Below, one piece after another: positions 7,348-16,144 of a stretch of DNA of 46,840 nt. Position numbers and translations under genes: made by a program. Within the stretch, counting starts at the first letter, position 1. Each line of letters begins with the position of its first letter. The notes under the pieces were generated by a model. The model was not told where the DNA came from, ran no database searches, and saw only the letters and a list, made by a program, of their open reading frames with translations. Origin of the DNA: a virus; the IMG/VR virus record IMGVR_UViG_3300048839_001888, positions 1 through 46,840 of that record, one strand, 5' to 3'.

Positions 7348-7823
7348 CTTGCAACAGGATCACGATCTACGACCTCCCCGAAATGGATGGCGGCGACGTC
7401 GCCGCCCTGTCTCCGGAGGAGCTGATGCTCCTGCTGCAGGACCTGGACGGCGTGGCCCAGGAACTGGCCCTGGCCGAGACCATCCTGCGCACCGGCCTCG
7501 ATCTCCGTTACGGCGCCCAAGCCGCCGCCCTGCGCCGGGCCGAGGGCAAGGATACCGGCACCGTCCGGTTCGGTGACGGCGACTTCGTGGTGGTGGCCGA
7601 TCTGCCCAAGAAGGTCCGCTGGGACCAGGACAGGCTCACCGCCGTGGTCGCCGAGATCCGGGCGTCCGGCGAGGACCCCGCCGAATACGTCGCTACCGAA
7701 TTGAAGGTCTCGGAGCGGGCCTACGGCGCCTGGCCGTCGTCGATCCGCGCCGCCTTCGAGCCCGCCCGCACCGTGGGTGTGGGCAAGCCTTCCTACCAGA
7801 TCGTCAAGAACCAGGAGAAGTAA
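7344..7823 (+). CDS. Conserved hypothetical phage protein, early region
   Basis: This 159-residue acidic, helical protein contains LSPEELMLLLQDLDGVAQELALAE and a C-terminal segment with KVRWDQDRLTAVVAEIRASGEDPAEYV. I recognise the type as a common early protein located upstream of Sak4-like ATPases in alphaproteobacterial phages, but it has no known activity. It overlaps the previous gene by four bases and sits one base before the next. A structural or regulatory role in the recombination module is the most that context allows. Confidence 0.75.
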   Translation: MTCNRITIYDLPEMDGGDVAALSPEELMLLLQDLDGVAQELALAETILRTGLDLRYGAQAAALRRAEGKDTGTVRFGDGDFVVVADLPKKVRWDQDRLTAVVAEIRASGEDPAEYVATELKVSERAYGAWPSSIRAAFEPARTVGVGKPSYQIVKNQEK

Positions 7824-7824
7824 G

Positions 7825-8121
7825 ATGACCCCGACCGACAAAATCGCCGCCCTGCGCAAGCGCAGCTACTCCCTCGAAGCCCTCCCCGACATCATCCGCG
7901 TCCCCGCCCTGGGCGCGCGGCGGGAGGAGGTCATCCGGCCCATCGAGCACGCCACCCTCGACGACATCTCCTTCGCCATCCTGGCGCTGGATGCCGAGAG
8001 CGATGCCCTCTGCGGTCGCCTCAATGCCCTCCGCCGCCTGCACACCATGGCCCGCAAGGAGGGCGCCCTCGGGGCCGACCGCATCCTGGACGCCATTCCG
8101 CCCGAAAAGGAGTCCAAGTGA
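7825..8121 (+). CDS. Small hypothetical protein upstream of the Sak4-like ATPase
   Basis: This 98-residue protein is mostly helical (LDDISFAILALDAESDALCGRLNALRRLHTMAR) and probably forms a coiled coil or small helical bundle. The start MTPTDKIAAL at 7825 follows an AGGAGAAGTAAG segment and lies one base after the previous stop. Its stop shares a base with the ATG of the ATPase gene (TGATG), so they are coupled. No family or function is recognised. Confidence 0.7.
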   Translation: MTPTDKIAALRKRSYSLEALPDIIRVPALGARREEVIRPIEHATLDDISFAILALDAESDALCGRLNALRRLHTMARKEGALGADRILDAIPPEKESK

Positions 8122-8888
8122 TGGCCATCTCGCTCGCATCCCTGAAGCGCGGCCTGGGCTTGGCCGCGCCCCGCATCCTGGTCCACGGCGTGGCCGGGGT
8201 GGGCAAGAGCACCTTCGCGGCCGGCGCCCCCGACCCGGTGTTCATCCTCACCGAGGACGGGCTCGGCACCCTGGACGTGCCCCACTTCCCGCTGGCGCGG
8301 TCGTTCCCCGAGGTCATGGAGGCGCTGGCCGCCCTCTATACCGAGGAGCACGCCTTTCGCACCCTGGTCATCGACAGCATCGACTGGCTGGAGCCGCTGA
8401 TCTGGGCCCAGGCTTGCCGGGAGAACGGCTGGAAGTCGATCGAAGACGCCGGCTACGGCAAGGGCTACGTCGCCGCGCTGGATCTCTGGCGCCAGTACCT
8501 GGACGGGCTTAATGCGCTGCGCAACGACAAGGGCCTCGCGATCATCCAGATCGCCCACACCGAGATCAAGCGCTTCGACAGCCCGGAGCACGAGCCCTAC
8601 GACCGCTACATCATCAAGCTCCACGGCCGCGCCGCCGCGCTCTTGCAGGAGCATTCCGACGCGGTGCTGTTCGCCAACTACCGGATCAGCACCGTCAAGG
8701 CCGAGGTCGGCTTCAACAAGAAGGTGACCCGGGCGCTCGGCTCCGGCGAACGCGTCCTCCACACCGCCGAGCGACCGGCCTTCCTGGCCAAGAACCGCTA
8801 CGGCCTGCCCGACGTCCTGCCGCTCTCCTGGGAGGCCTTCTCCCAGGCCATGCCGATCCCCGCCGAACCCACCCCCAGCAACTCGTAA
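8121..8888 (+). CDS. Sak4-like RecA-fold ATPase (AAA family, phage recombination)
   Basis: This 255-residue protein has a Walker A motif GVAGVGKST at about residues 23-31 and a Walker B-like TLVIDSIDWLE at about 81-91, in the arrangement of phage nucleotide-binding proteins of the Sak4/RecA-like group. Such proteins promote single-strand annealing or recombination together with an SSB-like partner. The immediately following DUF669 protein and PD-(D/E)XK nuclease give the typical context. The C-terminus is variable and proline-rich. The ATG at 8121 is preferred; a GTG at 8118 would also overlap the preceding stop. Confidence 0.85.
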   Translation: MAISLASLKRGLGLAAPRILVHGVAGVGKSTFAAGAPDPVFILTEDGLGTLDVPHFPLARSFPEVMEALAALYTEEHAFRTLVIDSIDWLEPLIWAQACRENGWKSIEDAGYGKGYVAALDLWRQYLDGLNALRNDKGLAIIQIAHTEIKRFDSPEHEPYDRYIIKLHGRAAALLQEHSDAVLFANYRISTVKAEVGFNKKVTRALGSGERVLHTAERPAFLAKNRYGLPDVLPLSWEAFSQAMPIPAEPTPSNS

Positions 8889-8908
8889 CCCGGAAAGGAA
8901 CCCGACCC

Positions 8909-9451
8909 ATGGCACATTTCGGAGCCACCTTCGACGCCACCACCGTCGAGCCCAGCAAGCCCATCGAACTCCTGCCGCCCGGCCGCTACCTGGTGCAGAT
9001 CGTCGCCAGCGAGATGCGCGCCACCAAGGACGGCCAGGGCCAGTACCTGTGGCTGGAACTGGACGTGCTGGAAGGCGAATTCCAGGGCCGCAAGCTGTTC
9101 GACCGCCTCAACCTAGTCAACAACAACCCGACCACGGTGGAGATCGCCCAGCGGACGCTGTCGGCCATCTGCCACGCCACCGGGCGCATGCAGGTCCAGG
9201 ACAGCGAGGAGCTGCACCTGGCGCCGATGACGGCGGACGTCCGGGTACAGCCCTCGAAGACGGAAGGCTACGGCCCCGCCAACACGCTCCGCTACCTGCC
9301 GCTGGAGCGCCCCGGCCAGCAGCCGCCTTCCCCCACGACCCGCGCGAGCGGGGTTGGCGGGGCGGCCGCGAGCGCGGGGAACCGTCCTGCCGCGCCCGTC
9401 GCGGCGGCCCGCCCGTCCGGCGCCACGCCGCCCTGGCGGAAGAACGCGTGA
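8909..9451 (+). CDS. DUF669 family protein, probable single-strand DNA-binding partner
   Basis: This 180-residue protein has the DUF669 pattern: LLPPGRYLVQIVASEMRATKDGQGQYLWLELDVLEGEFQGRKLFDRLNL (residues roughly 21-70; quoted in parts: PPGRYLVQI, GQYLWLELDV, GRKLFDRLNL), then a variable part and a disordered, proline/alanine-rich tail ending PPWRKNA. Family members sit beside Sak4-like or RecA-like phage ATPases and have an OB-like fold, so it likely binds ssDNA and its tail may contact the recombinase. GGAAAGGAA upstream provides a ribosome-binding site. It is separated from the ATPase by 20 bases and belongs to the same operon. Confidence 0.85.
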   Translation: MAHFGATFDATTVEPSKPIELLPPGRYLVQIVASEMRATKDGQGQYLWLELDVLEGEFQGRKLFDRLNLVNNNPTTVEIAQRTLSAICHATGRMQVQDSEELHLAPMTADVRVQPSKTEGYGPANTLRYLPLERPGQQPPSPTTRASGVGGAAASAGNRPAAPVAAARPSGATPPWRKNA

Positions 9452-9535
9452 CGGAACCGGGAAAGACGCCACCGCCATCAGGTCGCCAAACATGAAGGGC
9501 GGCGGCGTCCCCGCCAGGACATCGGAGAGACATCC

Positions 9536-9928
9536 ATGGACGACAACATCATGGGGGGAGCGCCCGAGGAGGGCAATCCCCGGCCCGCCCCCGGCTTGCC
9601 CGCCAGCCGCGCCGACTGCCGCGCCCGGTTGGCCGGGCTGCGGGACGACATCGCCGCCATCAAGGCGCAGATCGCCGCCGCCGACATCGCGCGTCAGAAG
9701 GAACGGGGCCGCATGGACCCCCGCTGGTTCCACCGCGCCAAGACGGCGCTTCGCCACAAGCAGCGCGAGGCCGACGAGATCGCCACCCACATGGCGACCC
9801 TGCCCGGCCGCAGGGAGGCCTTCAAGGACCGCCTGATCGAGGTGGTGCGCGAGGGCTATGACGACGCCGAATGGCGGGCCGTCATGGACGAGGCTCATCG
9901 CCGCCTGGACGCGGACGGAGGTGCGTGA
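9536..9928 (+). CDS. Coiled-coil hypothetical protein
   Basis: This 130-residue protein is rich in charged and alanine residues, with CRARLAGLRDDIAAIKAQIAA and ALRHKQREADEIATHMATL forming likely long helices or a coiled coil. The C-terminus contains EWRAVMDEAHRRLDADGG. There is no recognised domain. The stop shares a base with the start of the nuclease gene (TGATG), indicating coupling. It is probably an accessory protein of the recombination module. Confidence 0.7.
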   Translation: MDDNIMGGAPEEGNPRPAPGLPASRADCRARLAGLRDDIAAIKAQIAAADIARQKERGRMDPRWFHRAKTALRHKQREADEIATHMATLPGRREAFKDRLIEVVREGYDDAEWRAVMDEAHRRLDADGGA

Positions 9929-10857
9929 TGGCTGTCCTCCCGCCCCGCCCTTCCGCGACCGTCGAGGCCATTTATGCCGCCTACGAGGCCGACGGCGACG
10001 ACGGTTTCCGCGACCACCTGGGCGCCTCCCTGATCGGCAAGGACTGCGAGCGCACCCTCTGGCACGACTTCCGCTGGGCCACCCGGTCGCGCTTTCCGGG
10101 ACGCATCCTCAGGCTGTTCGAGACCGGGCAGCTGGAGGAGGCCCGGCTGGTCCGCAACCTCCGGCGCATCGGCGCCACGGTGCTGGACGTCGATCCCGAC
10201 ACCGGCCGGCAGTGGCGGGTCGAGGCCTGCGGCGGCCATTTCGGCGGTTCTCTGGACGCGGTGGCCATCGGCCTCCAGGAGGCGCCCAGGACCTGGCACG
10301 TCCTGGAGTTCAAGACCCATTCCGCCAAGTCCTTCGCCGAGCTGCGCCGCGACGGGGTGCGGCTCTCCAAGCCACGGCACTTCGCCCAGATGCAGGTCTA
10401 CATGCATCTCACCGGCCTCACCCGGGCCATGTACGTGGCGGTCCGCAAGGACACCGACGAGATCCATGTCGAGCGCCTGCCCGCCGACCGCCAGGAGGGC
10501 GAAAGACTGTTGGCGAAGGCCGGGCGGATCGTCTTCGCCCAGCATCCGCCGGCCCGCGTTTCCGACGATCCCGCCTGGTGGCAGTGCCGCCTCTGCGAGT
10601 ACCACGAGGTCTGCCACGAAGGCGGCGCCGCCGAGACCACCTGCCGGTCCTGCCTGCACAGCACCCCTGTGGAGGACGGCTGGCATTGCGCCCGCTGGGA
10701 TCGCGCCCTGTCGTCCGCCGACCAGCGCCGGGCCTGCGAGCGCCATCTCTTCATCCCCGACCTGGTGCCCGGCGTCGTGCTGGACGCGAGCGACGACTGG
10801 ATCGAGTACGGTCTGAGGACGGGCGGCACCTGGATCAATGGAGTCCGCCCATGCTGA
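9928..10857 (+). CDS. PD-(D/E)XK nuclease with C-terminal Cys cluster
   Basis: This 309-residue protein has the hallmarks of the PD-(D/E)XK (Cas4/exonuclease-like) superfamily: GGSLDAVAIG provides the catalytic Asp, and WHVLEFKTHSAKSF the E-x-K pair, followed by QMQVYMHLTGLTRAMYVAV, the typical Q-x-x-x-Y helix. The C-terminal part contains cysteines in CRLCEYHEVC and TCRSCLHSTP...CARW, which may bind zinc or an iron-sulfur cluster as in Cas4/AddB-like nucleases. A role as a recombination exonuclease working with the Sak4-like ATPase is likely. The start at 9928 overlaps the previous stop, and its stop overlaps the start of the helicase. Confidence 0.85.
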   Translation: MAVLPPRPSATVEAIYAAYEADGDDGFRDHLGASLIGKDCERTLWHDFRWATRSRFPGRILRLFETGQLEEARLVRNLRRIGATVLDVDPDTGRQWRVEACGGHFGGSLDAVAIGLQEAPRTWHVLEFKTHSAKSFAELRRDGVRLSKPRHFAQMQVYMHLTGLTRAMYVAVRKDTDEIHVERLPADRQEGERLLAKAGRIVFAQHPPARVSDDPAWWQCRLCEYHEVCHEGGAAETTCRSCLHSTPVEDGWHCARWDRALSSADQRRACERHLFIPDLVPGVVLDASDDWIEYGLRTGGTWINGVRPC

Positions 10858-12422
10858 CCCTCCGCCCTTACCAGCGCGCCGCCGTCGATGGCATCTACGA
10901 CTACTTCGGCCGCCATGCGGGCCATCCCATCGTGGTGATCCCGACCGCGGGTGGAAAGTCGCTCGTGCTTGCCGCCTTCGTCAAGGAGGTGCTGGAGCAA
11001 TGGCCCGACCAGCGCATCCTCATCGTCACCCATGTGCGGGAGCTGATCGCCCAGAACTTCGCCGAGCTGATGCGCCTCTGGCCCGATGCCCCGGCCGGCA
11101 TCTATTCGGCCGGACTGGGACGACGCGACATCGGCGCCCGCATCCTGTTCGCCGGCATCCAGTCGATCCACAAGCGGGCCTACGACGTCCAGCGCTGCGA
11201 CCTGGTGTTGGTGGACGAGGCCCACCTGATCCCCCGCGCCTCCGACACCATGTACCGCCGCTTCCTGGACGATCTTGCCGTCATCAACCCCTACCTCAAG
11301 ATCATCGGCCTGACCGCGACGCCCTACCGGCTGGACTCCGGGTCCCTCCACAAGGGCGAGGACGCCCTGTTCTCCGATATCGCCTACGAGGTCTCGGTGC
11401 GCGAGCTGATCGACCAGGGATACCTTTGCCCCCTGGTCAGCAAGGCCGCCACCACCCGTCTCGACGTCACCGGGGTCGGCAGCCGTGGCGGCGAGTTCAT
11501 CCCCAGCCAGTTGCAGGCCGCCGTCGACAAGGACGACATCACGGCTGCCGCCGTGGACGAGATGGTGGCCTACGGCCGGGACCGCCGCTCCTGGCTCGCC
11601 TTCTGCGCCGGGGTCGACCACGCCGGCCACGTGGCCGAGGCGATCCAGGCGCGGGGCTACACCTCGGCCACCATCTTCGGCGACACGCCCAAGACCGAGC
11701 GCGACCAGATCGTCGCCGCCTTCAAGAAGGGGGAAATCCGCTGCCTCGCCTCCATGGGGGTGCTGACCACCGGCTTCAACGCCCCCGCCGTCGATCTGAT
11801 TGCCATGCTGCGGCCCACCAAGTCGGCGGGGCTCTTTGTGCAGATGGCCGGGCGCGGCACCCGGCTGGCGGAGGGCAAGGACAACTGCCTGGTGCTGGAC
11901 TTCGCCGGTAACGTCGCCCGCCACGGTCCCATCGACGCTGTGAAGCCCAAGGAACCCGGCAAGGGGGACGGCGAGGCCCCGGTCAAGGTCTGCCCCGACT
12001 GCGACAGCATCCTGGCGGCGGCGATCCGGGAATGTCCCGACTGCGGCCACCTGTTTCCGCCGCCCGAGATCAAGATCGAGGCCTCCGCCAGTACCCTGGA
12101 GATCCTGTCCTCTGGCAAACCGCAATGGGTGGCGGTGACCGGTGTCGCCTATGACCTCCACGAAAAACCCGGCAAGCCGCCCAGCCTGCGTGTCGACTAC
12201 CGCTGCGGCCTGATGCGCCACCGGGAATGGGTCTGCATCGAGCATACCGGCTACGCCCGCGAGAAGGCGGTCGCCTGGTGGCGCCGCCGCGCCCCCAATC
12301 GCCCGGTGCCGGCCACCGTGGAACAGGCCCTGCGGCAGTCGGACGATCTGCTAGTCCCCGCCGAGATCGCCCTGCGGCCCTGCGGCCGGTTCACGGAGGT
12401 GGTCGATGCGAGGTTCCCATGA
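10851..12422 (+). CDS. Superfamily 2 DEAD/DEAH-box helicase with zinc ribbon
   Basis: This 523-residue protein opens with LRPYQRAAVDGIYDYF (Q-motif-like), has Walker A PTAGGKS at about residues 31-37, DEAH at about 122-125, TATPYR (motif III-like), and C-terminal helicase motifs including MGVLTTGFNAPAVDLI and QMAGRGTRL. After the helicase core is a zinc ribbon VCPDCDSI...CPDCGHLF. This is the usual phage SF2 helicase linked with a nuclease and Sak4-like protein, acting in replication or recombination. The start overlaps the nuclease gene by 7 bases. The C-terminal 150 residues are a variable domain also found in related phage helicases. Confidence 0.93.
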   Translation: MLTLRPYQRAAVDGIYDYFGRHAGHPIVVIPTAGGKSLVLAAFVKEVLEQWPDQRILIVTHVRELIAQNFAELMRLWPDAPAGIYSAGLGRRDIGARILFAGIQSIHKRAYDVQRCDLVLVDEAHLIPRASDTMYRRFLDDLAVINPYLKIIGLTATPYRLDSGSLHKGEDALFSDIAYEVSVRELIDQGYLCPLVSKAATTRLDVTGVGSRGGEFIPSQLQAAVDKDDITAAAVDEMVAYGRDRRSWLAFCAGVDHAGHVAEAIQARGYTSATIFGDTPKTERDQIVAAFKKGEIRCLASMGVLTTGFNAPAVDLIAMLRPTKSAGLFVQMAGRGTRLAEGKDNCLVLDFAGNVARHGPIDAVKPKEPGKGDGEAPVKVCPDCDSILAAAIRECPDCGHLFPPPEIKIEASASTLEILSSGKPQWVAVTGVAYDLHEKPGKPPSLRVDYRCGLMRHREWVCIEHTGYAREKAVAWWRRRAPNRPVPATVEQALRQSDDLLVPAEIALRPCGRFTEVVDARFP

Positions 12423-12775
12423 TCTGCGCCGTCTGCCGCCGCGAAGGGCGCGGGTTCGGTTTCCATCCGGCCTTCGTCCGCCGGCCCGGCCGTCCCAGCG
12501 CCGCCTGTTCCATGACCTGCCTTCACATCATCGCCGCAAGGAGGGAAGCCATGATCGACCCGACGCCCAATGAACGGGCCGCCATCCGCCACGGCGGAGA
12601 CATGGGCGGCGAGGTGCTGGACAGCCTGGGCCGAACTGATCTCGCCCTGCTCTCGGAAGCCGAATGGCTCACCTTCGTCGAGGCCATCGTCACCGGCTAC
12701 TGCGACCGTCTCCGCGAACTGGCGGGAAAGGACCGGAAGAGCCTGAATCGCGCGACCGGGGAGGTGCCCTTCTGA
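12419..12775 (+). CDS. DUF6511 family protein
   Basis: This 118-residue protein has an N-terminal Cys motif (ICAVCRREGRGFGF, and later CSMTCLHII), which probably binds zinc, followed by MIDPTPNERAAIRHGGDMGGEVLDSLGRTDLALLSEAEW-type helices (quoted in parts: DPTPNERAAI, EVLDSLGRTDLA, EAIVTGYCDRL). This is the layout of the DUF6511 family of alphaproteobacterial phages. Its function is unknown. Its ATGA overlap with the helicase and TGATG junction with the primase place it firmly in the replication operon. Confidence 0.8.
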   Translation: MICAVCRREGRGFGFHPAFVRRPGRPSAACSMTCLHIIAARREAMIDPTPNERAAIRHGGDMGGEVLDSLGRTDLALLSEAEWLTFVEAIVTGYCDRLRELAGKDRKSLNRATGEVPF

Positions 12776-15042
12776 TGGCCCCCGATTTCATGGCGCGGCA
12801 CGGCGCCCGGCTGGTGGACCAGGGGTGGCCCGTCATTCCCATCTGGCCGGGCACCAAGAAGCCGGGGCGCTTCCATCGTGGCGAATGGCGCGACCAGCCC
12901 GGCTGGACCCGCCACTGCGACCGTCCGACCACCCTGAACGAGGTGGAAATCTGGGAAAAGTGGCCCGACTGCGCCGTCGGCATCGCCTGCGGGTTCGTCG
13001 TCGGCATCGACATCGATGTGCTGGACGCCGAGCTGGCCCACCGGCTGGAGGCCCTGGCCCGCGAGATGCTGGGCGATACCCCCCTGCTGCGCATCGGCAA
13101 GGCTCCCAAGAGGTTGCTGGTCTATCGGACGGAGGTCCCGTTCTCCGGCCCCAAGCGCGCACCCCTGGAAATCCTGGCCCATGGCCGGCAGTTCGTCGCC
13201 TTCGCCCTCCATCCCGACACCGGGCGGCCCTACGACTGGCCGGAGGAAAGCCCGCTGTCCGTGTCCCTGGACCAGCTTCCCGCCGTCACCGGGGAGGGCG
13301 TCGGCGCCTGGCTGGAGGCCGCCCATGCCTTGCTGCCCCCGGACATGAAGCCCGCCGTCCTACCCGCCGCGACAGGCCAAGGCACGCCCGCCCATGCCTT
13401 GGCCGGGACCCGCGAGGCCATTCGGGAAGCGCTGGTCTTCATCCCCAACGCCGATCTCGACTACGACAGCTGGGTGCGAATCGGTATGGCCCTCAAGGGG
13501 GCGCTGGGCGAGGACGGCGCCGACCTGTTCGCCGCCTGGTCGGCCCAGTCCGCCAAGCACGTCCCGGACACCACGGCCAAGGCCTGGGGCAGCTTCCGTC
13601 CCACCGCCATCGGCGCCGGCACCCTCTACCACCATGCCATCGCCGCCGGCTGGAAGCCCGATCCCGCCCTGGTGCTGGACGGCACGGCGCCCCGCGATCC
13701 CGTCCACCCCGCCGCCGGGCTGCTGGCCAGGGTCCAGGCGCCGGCCGAACCGGGCCCGGCTCCTCATCAGGTGGTGGCGCCTCTTCCCGATCTCTCCGGC
13801 CTCGACGGTGCCCTCGGGCTGTTCGTCTCCTACATCCTGGACACCGCCATCCGCCCACAACCCTGGCTGGCGGTCGGCGCCGCCCTGGCGGCCCTGGGTA
13901 CCCTGATTGGCCGGCGCTACCGCACCGCCTCCAACCTGCGCGCCAACCTCTATGTGGTCGGCATGGCGGCCAGCGGCGGCGGCAAGGACCATGCCCGCAA
14001 CGCCATCAAGGAGGCCTTTCTGGCCGCTGGCCTCGCCGAGCACCTGGGCGGCAACCGCATCGTCTCCGGCGCCGGGCTGCTGGCCGCCCTGCACCGCCAG
14101 CCCGCCTCCCTGTTCCAGATCGACGAGTTCGGGCAGTTCCTCGCCACCGTCGTCGACAAGCGCCGGGCGCCCAAGCATCTCGCCGAGGTCTGGGACCTGT
14201 TCACCGAGCTTTCCACCAGCGCCGGCAATACCTTCTTCGGCGCCGAGTACGCCGACCAGAAGCAGCGGCCCCGCCAGGACATCATCCAGCCCTGCTGCTG
14301 CCTGCACGCCACCACGGTGCCGGAGACCTTCTGGACGGCGCTCCGCAACGGCTCCCTCCAGGACGGTAGCCTGGCCCGCTTCCTGATCTTCCGCAGCCCC
14401 GACGACATCCCCGACCGCAACCTGGTGCCGCGCCCCCTGTCCGAGGTGCCGCCCGCCCTCGTCGCCGCCCTCAAGGCGGTCGCGGCCGGCGTGCCGGGCG
14501 CCACCAAAGGCAACCTGGTTGCCTCCGGCGCGCCCACCGTCCGGCCAGCCCCCCTTCCGGTCCCCATGGACGCCCCGGCCGAGCGGCTGTTCGCCGACCT
14601 GGACGCCGAGATCACGCTGCGCCAGCGCCAGGCCCTGGGCTCCGGCCACGGCGCCGTGCTGGCCCGCGTCTGGGAGAACACCACCAAGGTCGCCCTGATC
14701 CGGGCCGTCGGCGGCGATCCCGCCCGGCCGGTCATCCGCCTCGCGGACGCCGAATGGGCCCGCGCCCTGGTCGCCCATTGCGTGGACACCCTGCTCACCG
14801 AAGCCGAGCGCCACGTCGCCGACAACGAGATCGAGCGCAACCACAAGCGCGTCCTGGAGATCGTCCGCCAGGCCGGGCGCAAGGGCATCACCAAGAAGCA
14901 CCTCTACGACCGCACACGCTTCCTCACCCGCCGCGACCGCGAGGAGATCCTCGCCACCCTGGCGGAAAGCGAGCGGATCGTCCAGGAAGTGCGGAAAACC
15001 GGCACCAAGCCCTTGGTCCTCTTCAGGGTGGTGGAGCCATGA
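12775..15042 (+). CDS. Primase-polymerase / DUF3987-like ATPase fusion
   Basis: This 755-residue protein combines an N-terminal archaeo-eukaryotic primase/polymerase domain (GWPVIPIWPGTKKPG near the start; VVGIDIDVLDAE supplying acidic metal ligands) with a PriCT-like middle segment (FIPNADLDYDSWVRIGMALKGA) and a C-terminal ATPase/helicase-like domain of the DUF3987 type (LYVVGMAASGGGKDHARNAIKEA as Walker A variant and SLFQIDEFGQF as Walker B-like). It most likely primes and helps unwind DNA at the phage origin. The start shares a base with the DUF6511 stop. An AT-rich, inverted-repeat region begins directly after its stop, which is consistent with an adjacent origin. Confidence 0.88.
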   Translation: MAPDFMARHGARLVDQGWPVIPIWPGTKKPGRFHRGEWRDQPGWTRHCDRPTTLNEVEIWEKWPDCAVGIACGFVVGIDIDVLDAELAHRLEALAREMLGDTPLLRIGKAPKRLLVYRTEVPFSGPKRAPLEILAHGRQFVAFALHPDTGRPYDWPEESPLSVSLDQLPAVTGEGVGAWLEAAHALLPPDMKPAVLPAATGQGTPAHALAGTREAIREALVFIPNADLDYDSWVRIGMALKGALGEDGADLFAAWSAQSAKHVPDTTAKAWGSFRPTAIGAGTLYHHAIAAGWKPDPALVLDGTAPRDPVHPAAGLLARVQAPAEPGPAPHQVVAPLPDLSGLDGALGLFVSYILDTAIRPQPWLAVGAALAALGTLIGRRYRTASNLRANLYVVGMAASGGGKDHARNAIKEAFLAAGLAEHLGGNRIVSGAGLLAALHRQPASLFQIDEFGQFLATVVDKRRAPKHLAEVWDLFTELSTSAGNTFFGAEYADQKQRPRQDIIQPCCCLHATTVPETFWTALRNGSLQDGSLARFLIFRSPDDIPDRNLVPRPLSEVPPALVAALKAVAAGVPGATKGNLVASGAPTVRPAPLPVPMDAPAERLFADLDAEITLRQRQALGSGHGAVLARVWENTTKVALIRAVGGDPARPVIRLADAEWARALVAHCVDTLLTEAERHVADNEIERNHKRVLEIVRQAGRKGITKKHLYDRTRFLTRRDREEILATLAESERIVQEVRKTGTKPLVLFRVVEP

Positions 15043-15449
15043 CGATGCCCACCATCATCCAGAAAAGCGTAATTGGCGAAGGGCGTTTACGCTTTTCTTT
15101 TCGCTTTTATCTCGTTGAGATCGTTTGGTGTTTTCCAGATAAGAGTAAAGAGAAGAAGAATATAAGAGGAAAAACCGCCAGCCTCCGGGTCATGGGGGCA
15201 TGGCATATTCCCAGGAAACACGTTCGCTTTACGCTTATCCAGTTTTTCGCCAATGAAATCATCAAGATAAAGGCGAAAAGAAAAGCGTATGGGCGTTCGT
15301 CTTGCCGCTCTTTTCTCCCGCTGGCCCCCGCGAGGGCCGCCGGGCATCCCCCTTTGCCGAACCGTACCCCCCATCGGGTTCGGGCGGCGGCTCCGTCCCA
15401 GCCCGGACGCGGCCCTCGCCCCGACCGCTCGAACCACGAGGAGGTCTCC
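15043..15449. other. AT-rich noncoding region with inverted repeats, candidate replication origin
   Basis: This 407-base gap between the primase and resolvase genes is distinctly A+T-rich compared with the rest of the window. It holds two 25-base arms, 15088-15112 and 15265-15289, that are inverted copies with one mismatch. The core ACGCTTWTC occurs four times: forward at 15089-15097 and 15231-15239, reverse at 15062-15070 and 15280-15288; the 11-mer AGAAAAGCGTA occurs directly at 15061-15071 and 15279-15289. A further pair, ATTGGCGAA (15072-15080) and TTCGCCAAT (15246-15254), is inverted. The frame from 15039 is open but its composition is unlike the coding regions. Iteron-like repeats next to a primase suggest an origin or a complex regulatory site. 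Confidence 0.5.
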
Positions 15450-15950
15450 ATGACCCTTTCCGATCCCGTCCGGGGCCAGAGCCCCGGCGTCACCCTCTGT
15501 CTCGACCTCGGCACCGTCACCGGCTGGGCCATGAGGCTGGCGGACGGCACCATCGTCAGCGGCACCATGGCCTTCAAGTCCGGCCGCTACGAGGGCGGCG
15601 GCATGCGCTACCTGCGCTTCCGCGCCTGGCTGGAGGAACTGGCCCGCTCGGCCCCCGGCCTGGCGACGGTCTACTTCGAGGAGGTCCGCCGGCACGTGGG
15701 CACCGACGCCGCCCACGTCTACGGCGGGATGCTGGGCCACCTGACGGCCTGGTGCGAGCAGCGGCGCCTGCCCTACCAGGGCGTCCCGGTCGCCACCATC
15801 AAGCGCCACGTCACCGGCAAGGGCAATGCCGACAAGGCCGCCGTCATCGCCGCCGTGCGGGCCAGGGGCTTCGCTCCCGCCGACGACAACGAGGCCGACG
15901 CCATCGCCATCCTGCTCTGGGCCATGGAGACGAAGGGAGGCGTGCGATGA
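15450..15950 (+). CDS. RuvC-like Holliday-junction resolvase
   Basis: This 166-residue protein fits a phage/bacterial RuvC-like RNase H-fold nuclease: LCLDLGTVTGWA gives the first catalytic Asp, VYFEEVRRHVGTDAAHVYGGM gives the Glu, and a C-terminal DDNEADAIAILLW gives the last acidic residues. Such enzymes resolve branched DNA before packaging. GAGGAGG at 15439-15445 places the start at 15450; upstream in-frame extension into the AT-rich region is rejected. Its stop overlaps the next gene by ATGA. Confidence 0.87.
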   Translation: MTLSDPVRGQSPGVTLCLDLGTVTGWAMRLADGTIVSGTMAFKSGRYEGGGMRYLRFRAWLEELARSAPGLATVYFEEVRRHVGTDAAHVYGGMLGHLTAWCEQRRLPYQGVPVATIKRHVTGKGNADKAAVIAAVRARGFAPADDNEADAIAILLWAMETKGGVR

Positions 15951-16144
15951 GGCGCTTCCCGAAAGGCTACGGCGGCACCCGCCGCGACCCCGAGCAGGTC
16001 AAGCGCGACGGCTGGCGGGAGCAGGGCGTCCTGGTGGTCGACCTGTCCGACAACCGGCTCACCTGGCCGGAACGGGAACTGGTCAAGCAGCTTGGCCAGA
16101 AGCTCTACGGCAAGCGCCCGGGCCAGGAGGTGCGCCATGGCTGA
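15947..16144 (+). CDS. Small hypothetical protein after the resolvase
   Basis: This 65-residue basic protein (MRRFPKGYGGTRRDPEQVKRDG ... LTWPERELVKQLGQKLYGKR, quoted in parts) has no recognised domain but is overlapped at both ends by its neighbours: ATGA with the resolvase and 8 bases with the DUF6362 gene. The basic composition suggests nucleic-acid contact. No function is assigned. Confidence 0.7.
   Translation: MRRFPKGYGGTRRDPEQVKRDGWREQGVLVVDLSDNRLTWPERELVKQLGQKLYGKRPGQEVRHG

Noticed and set aside
12775-15042. Plasmid replication protein rather than phage primase
   Set aside because: The prim-pol/DUF3987-like layout also occurs in plasmids, but the surrounding Sak4-like, DUF669, nuclease, helicase and resolvase genes and the full set of virion genes show it is a phage replication module.
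15039-15449. N-terminal extension of the RuvC-like protein through the AT-rich gap
   Set aside because: The frame is open, but composition and repeats are unlike coding sequence, and a strong SD stands directly before the start at 15450.
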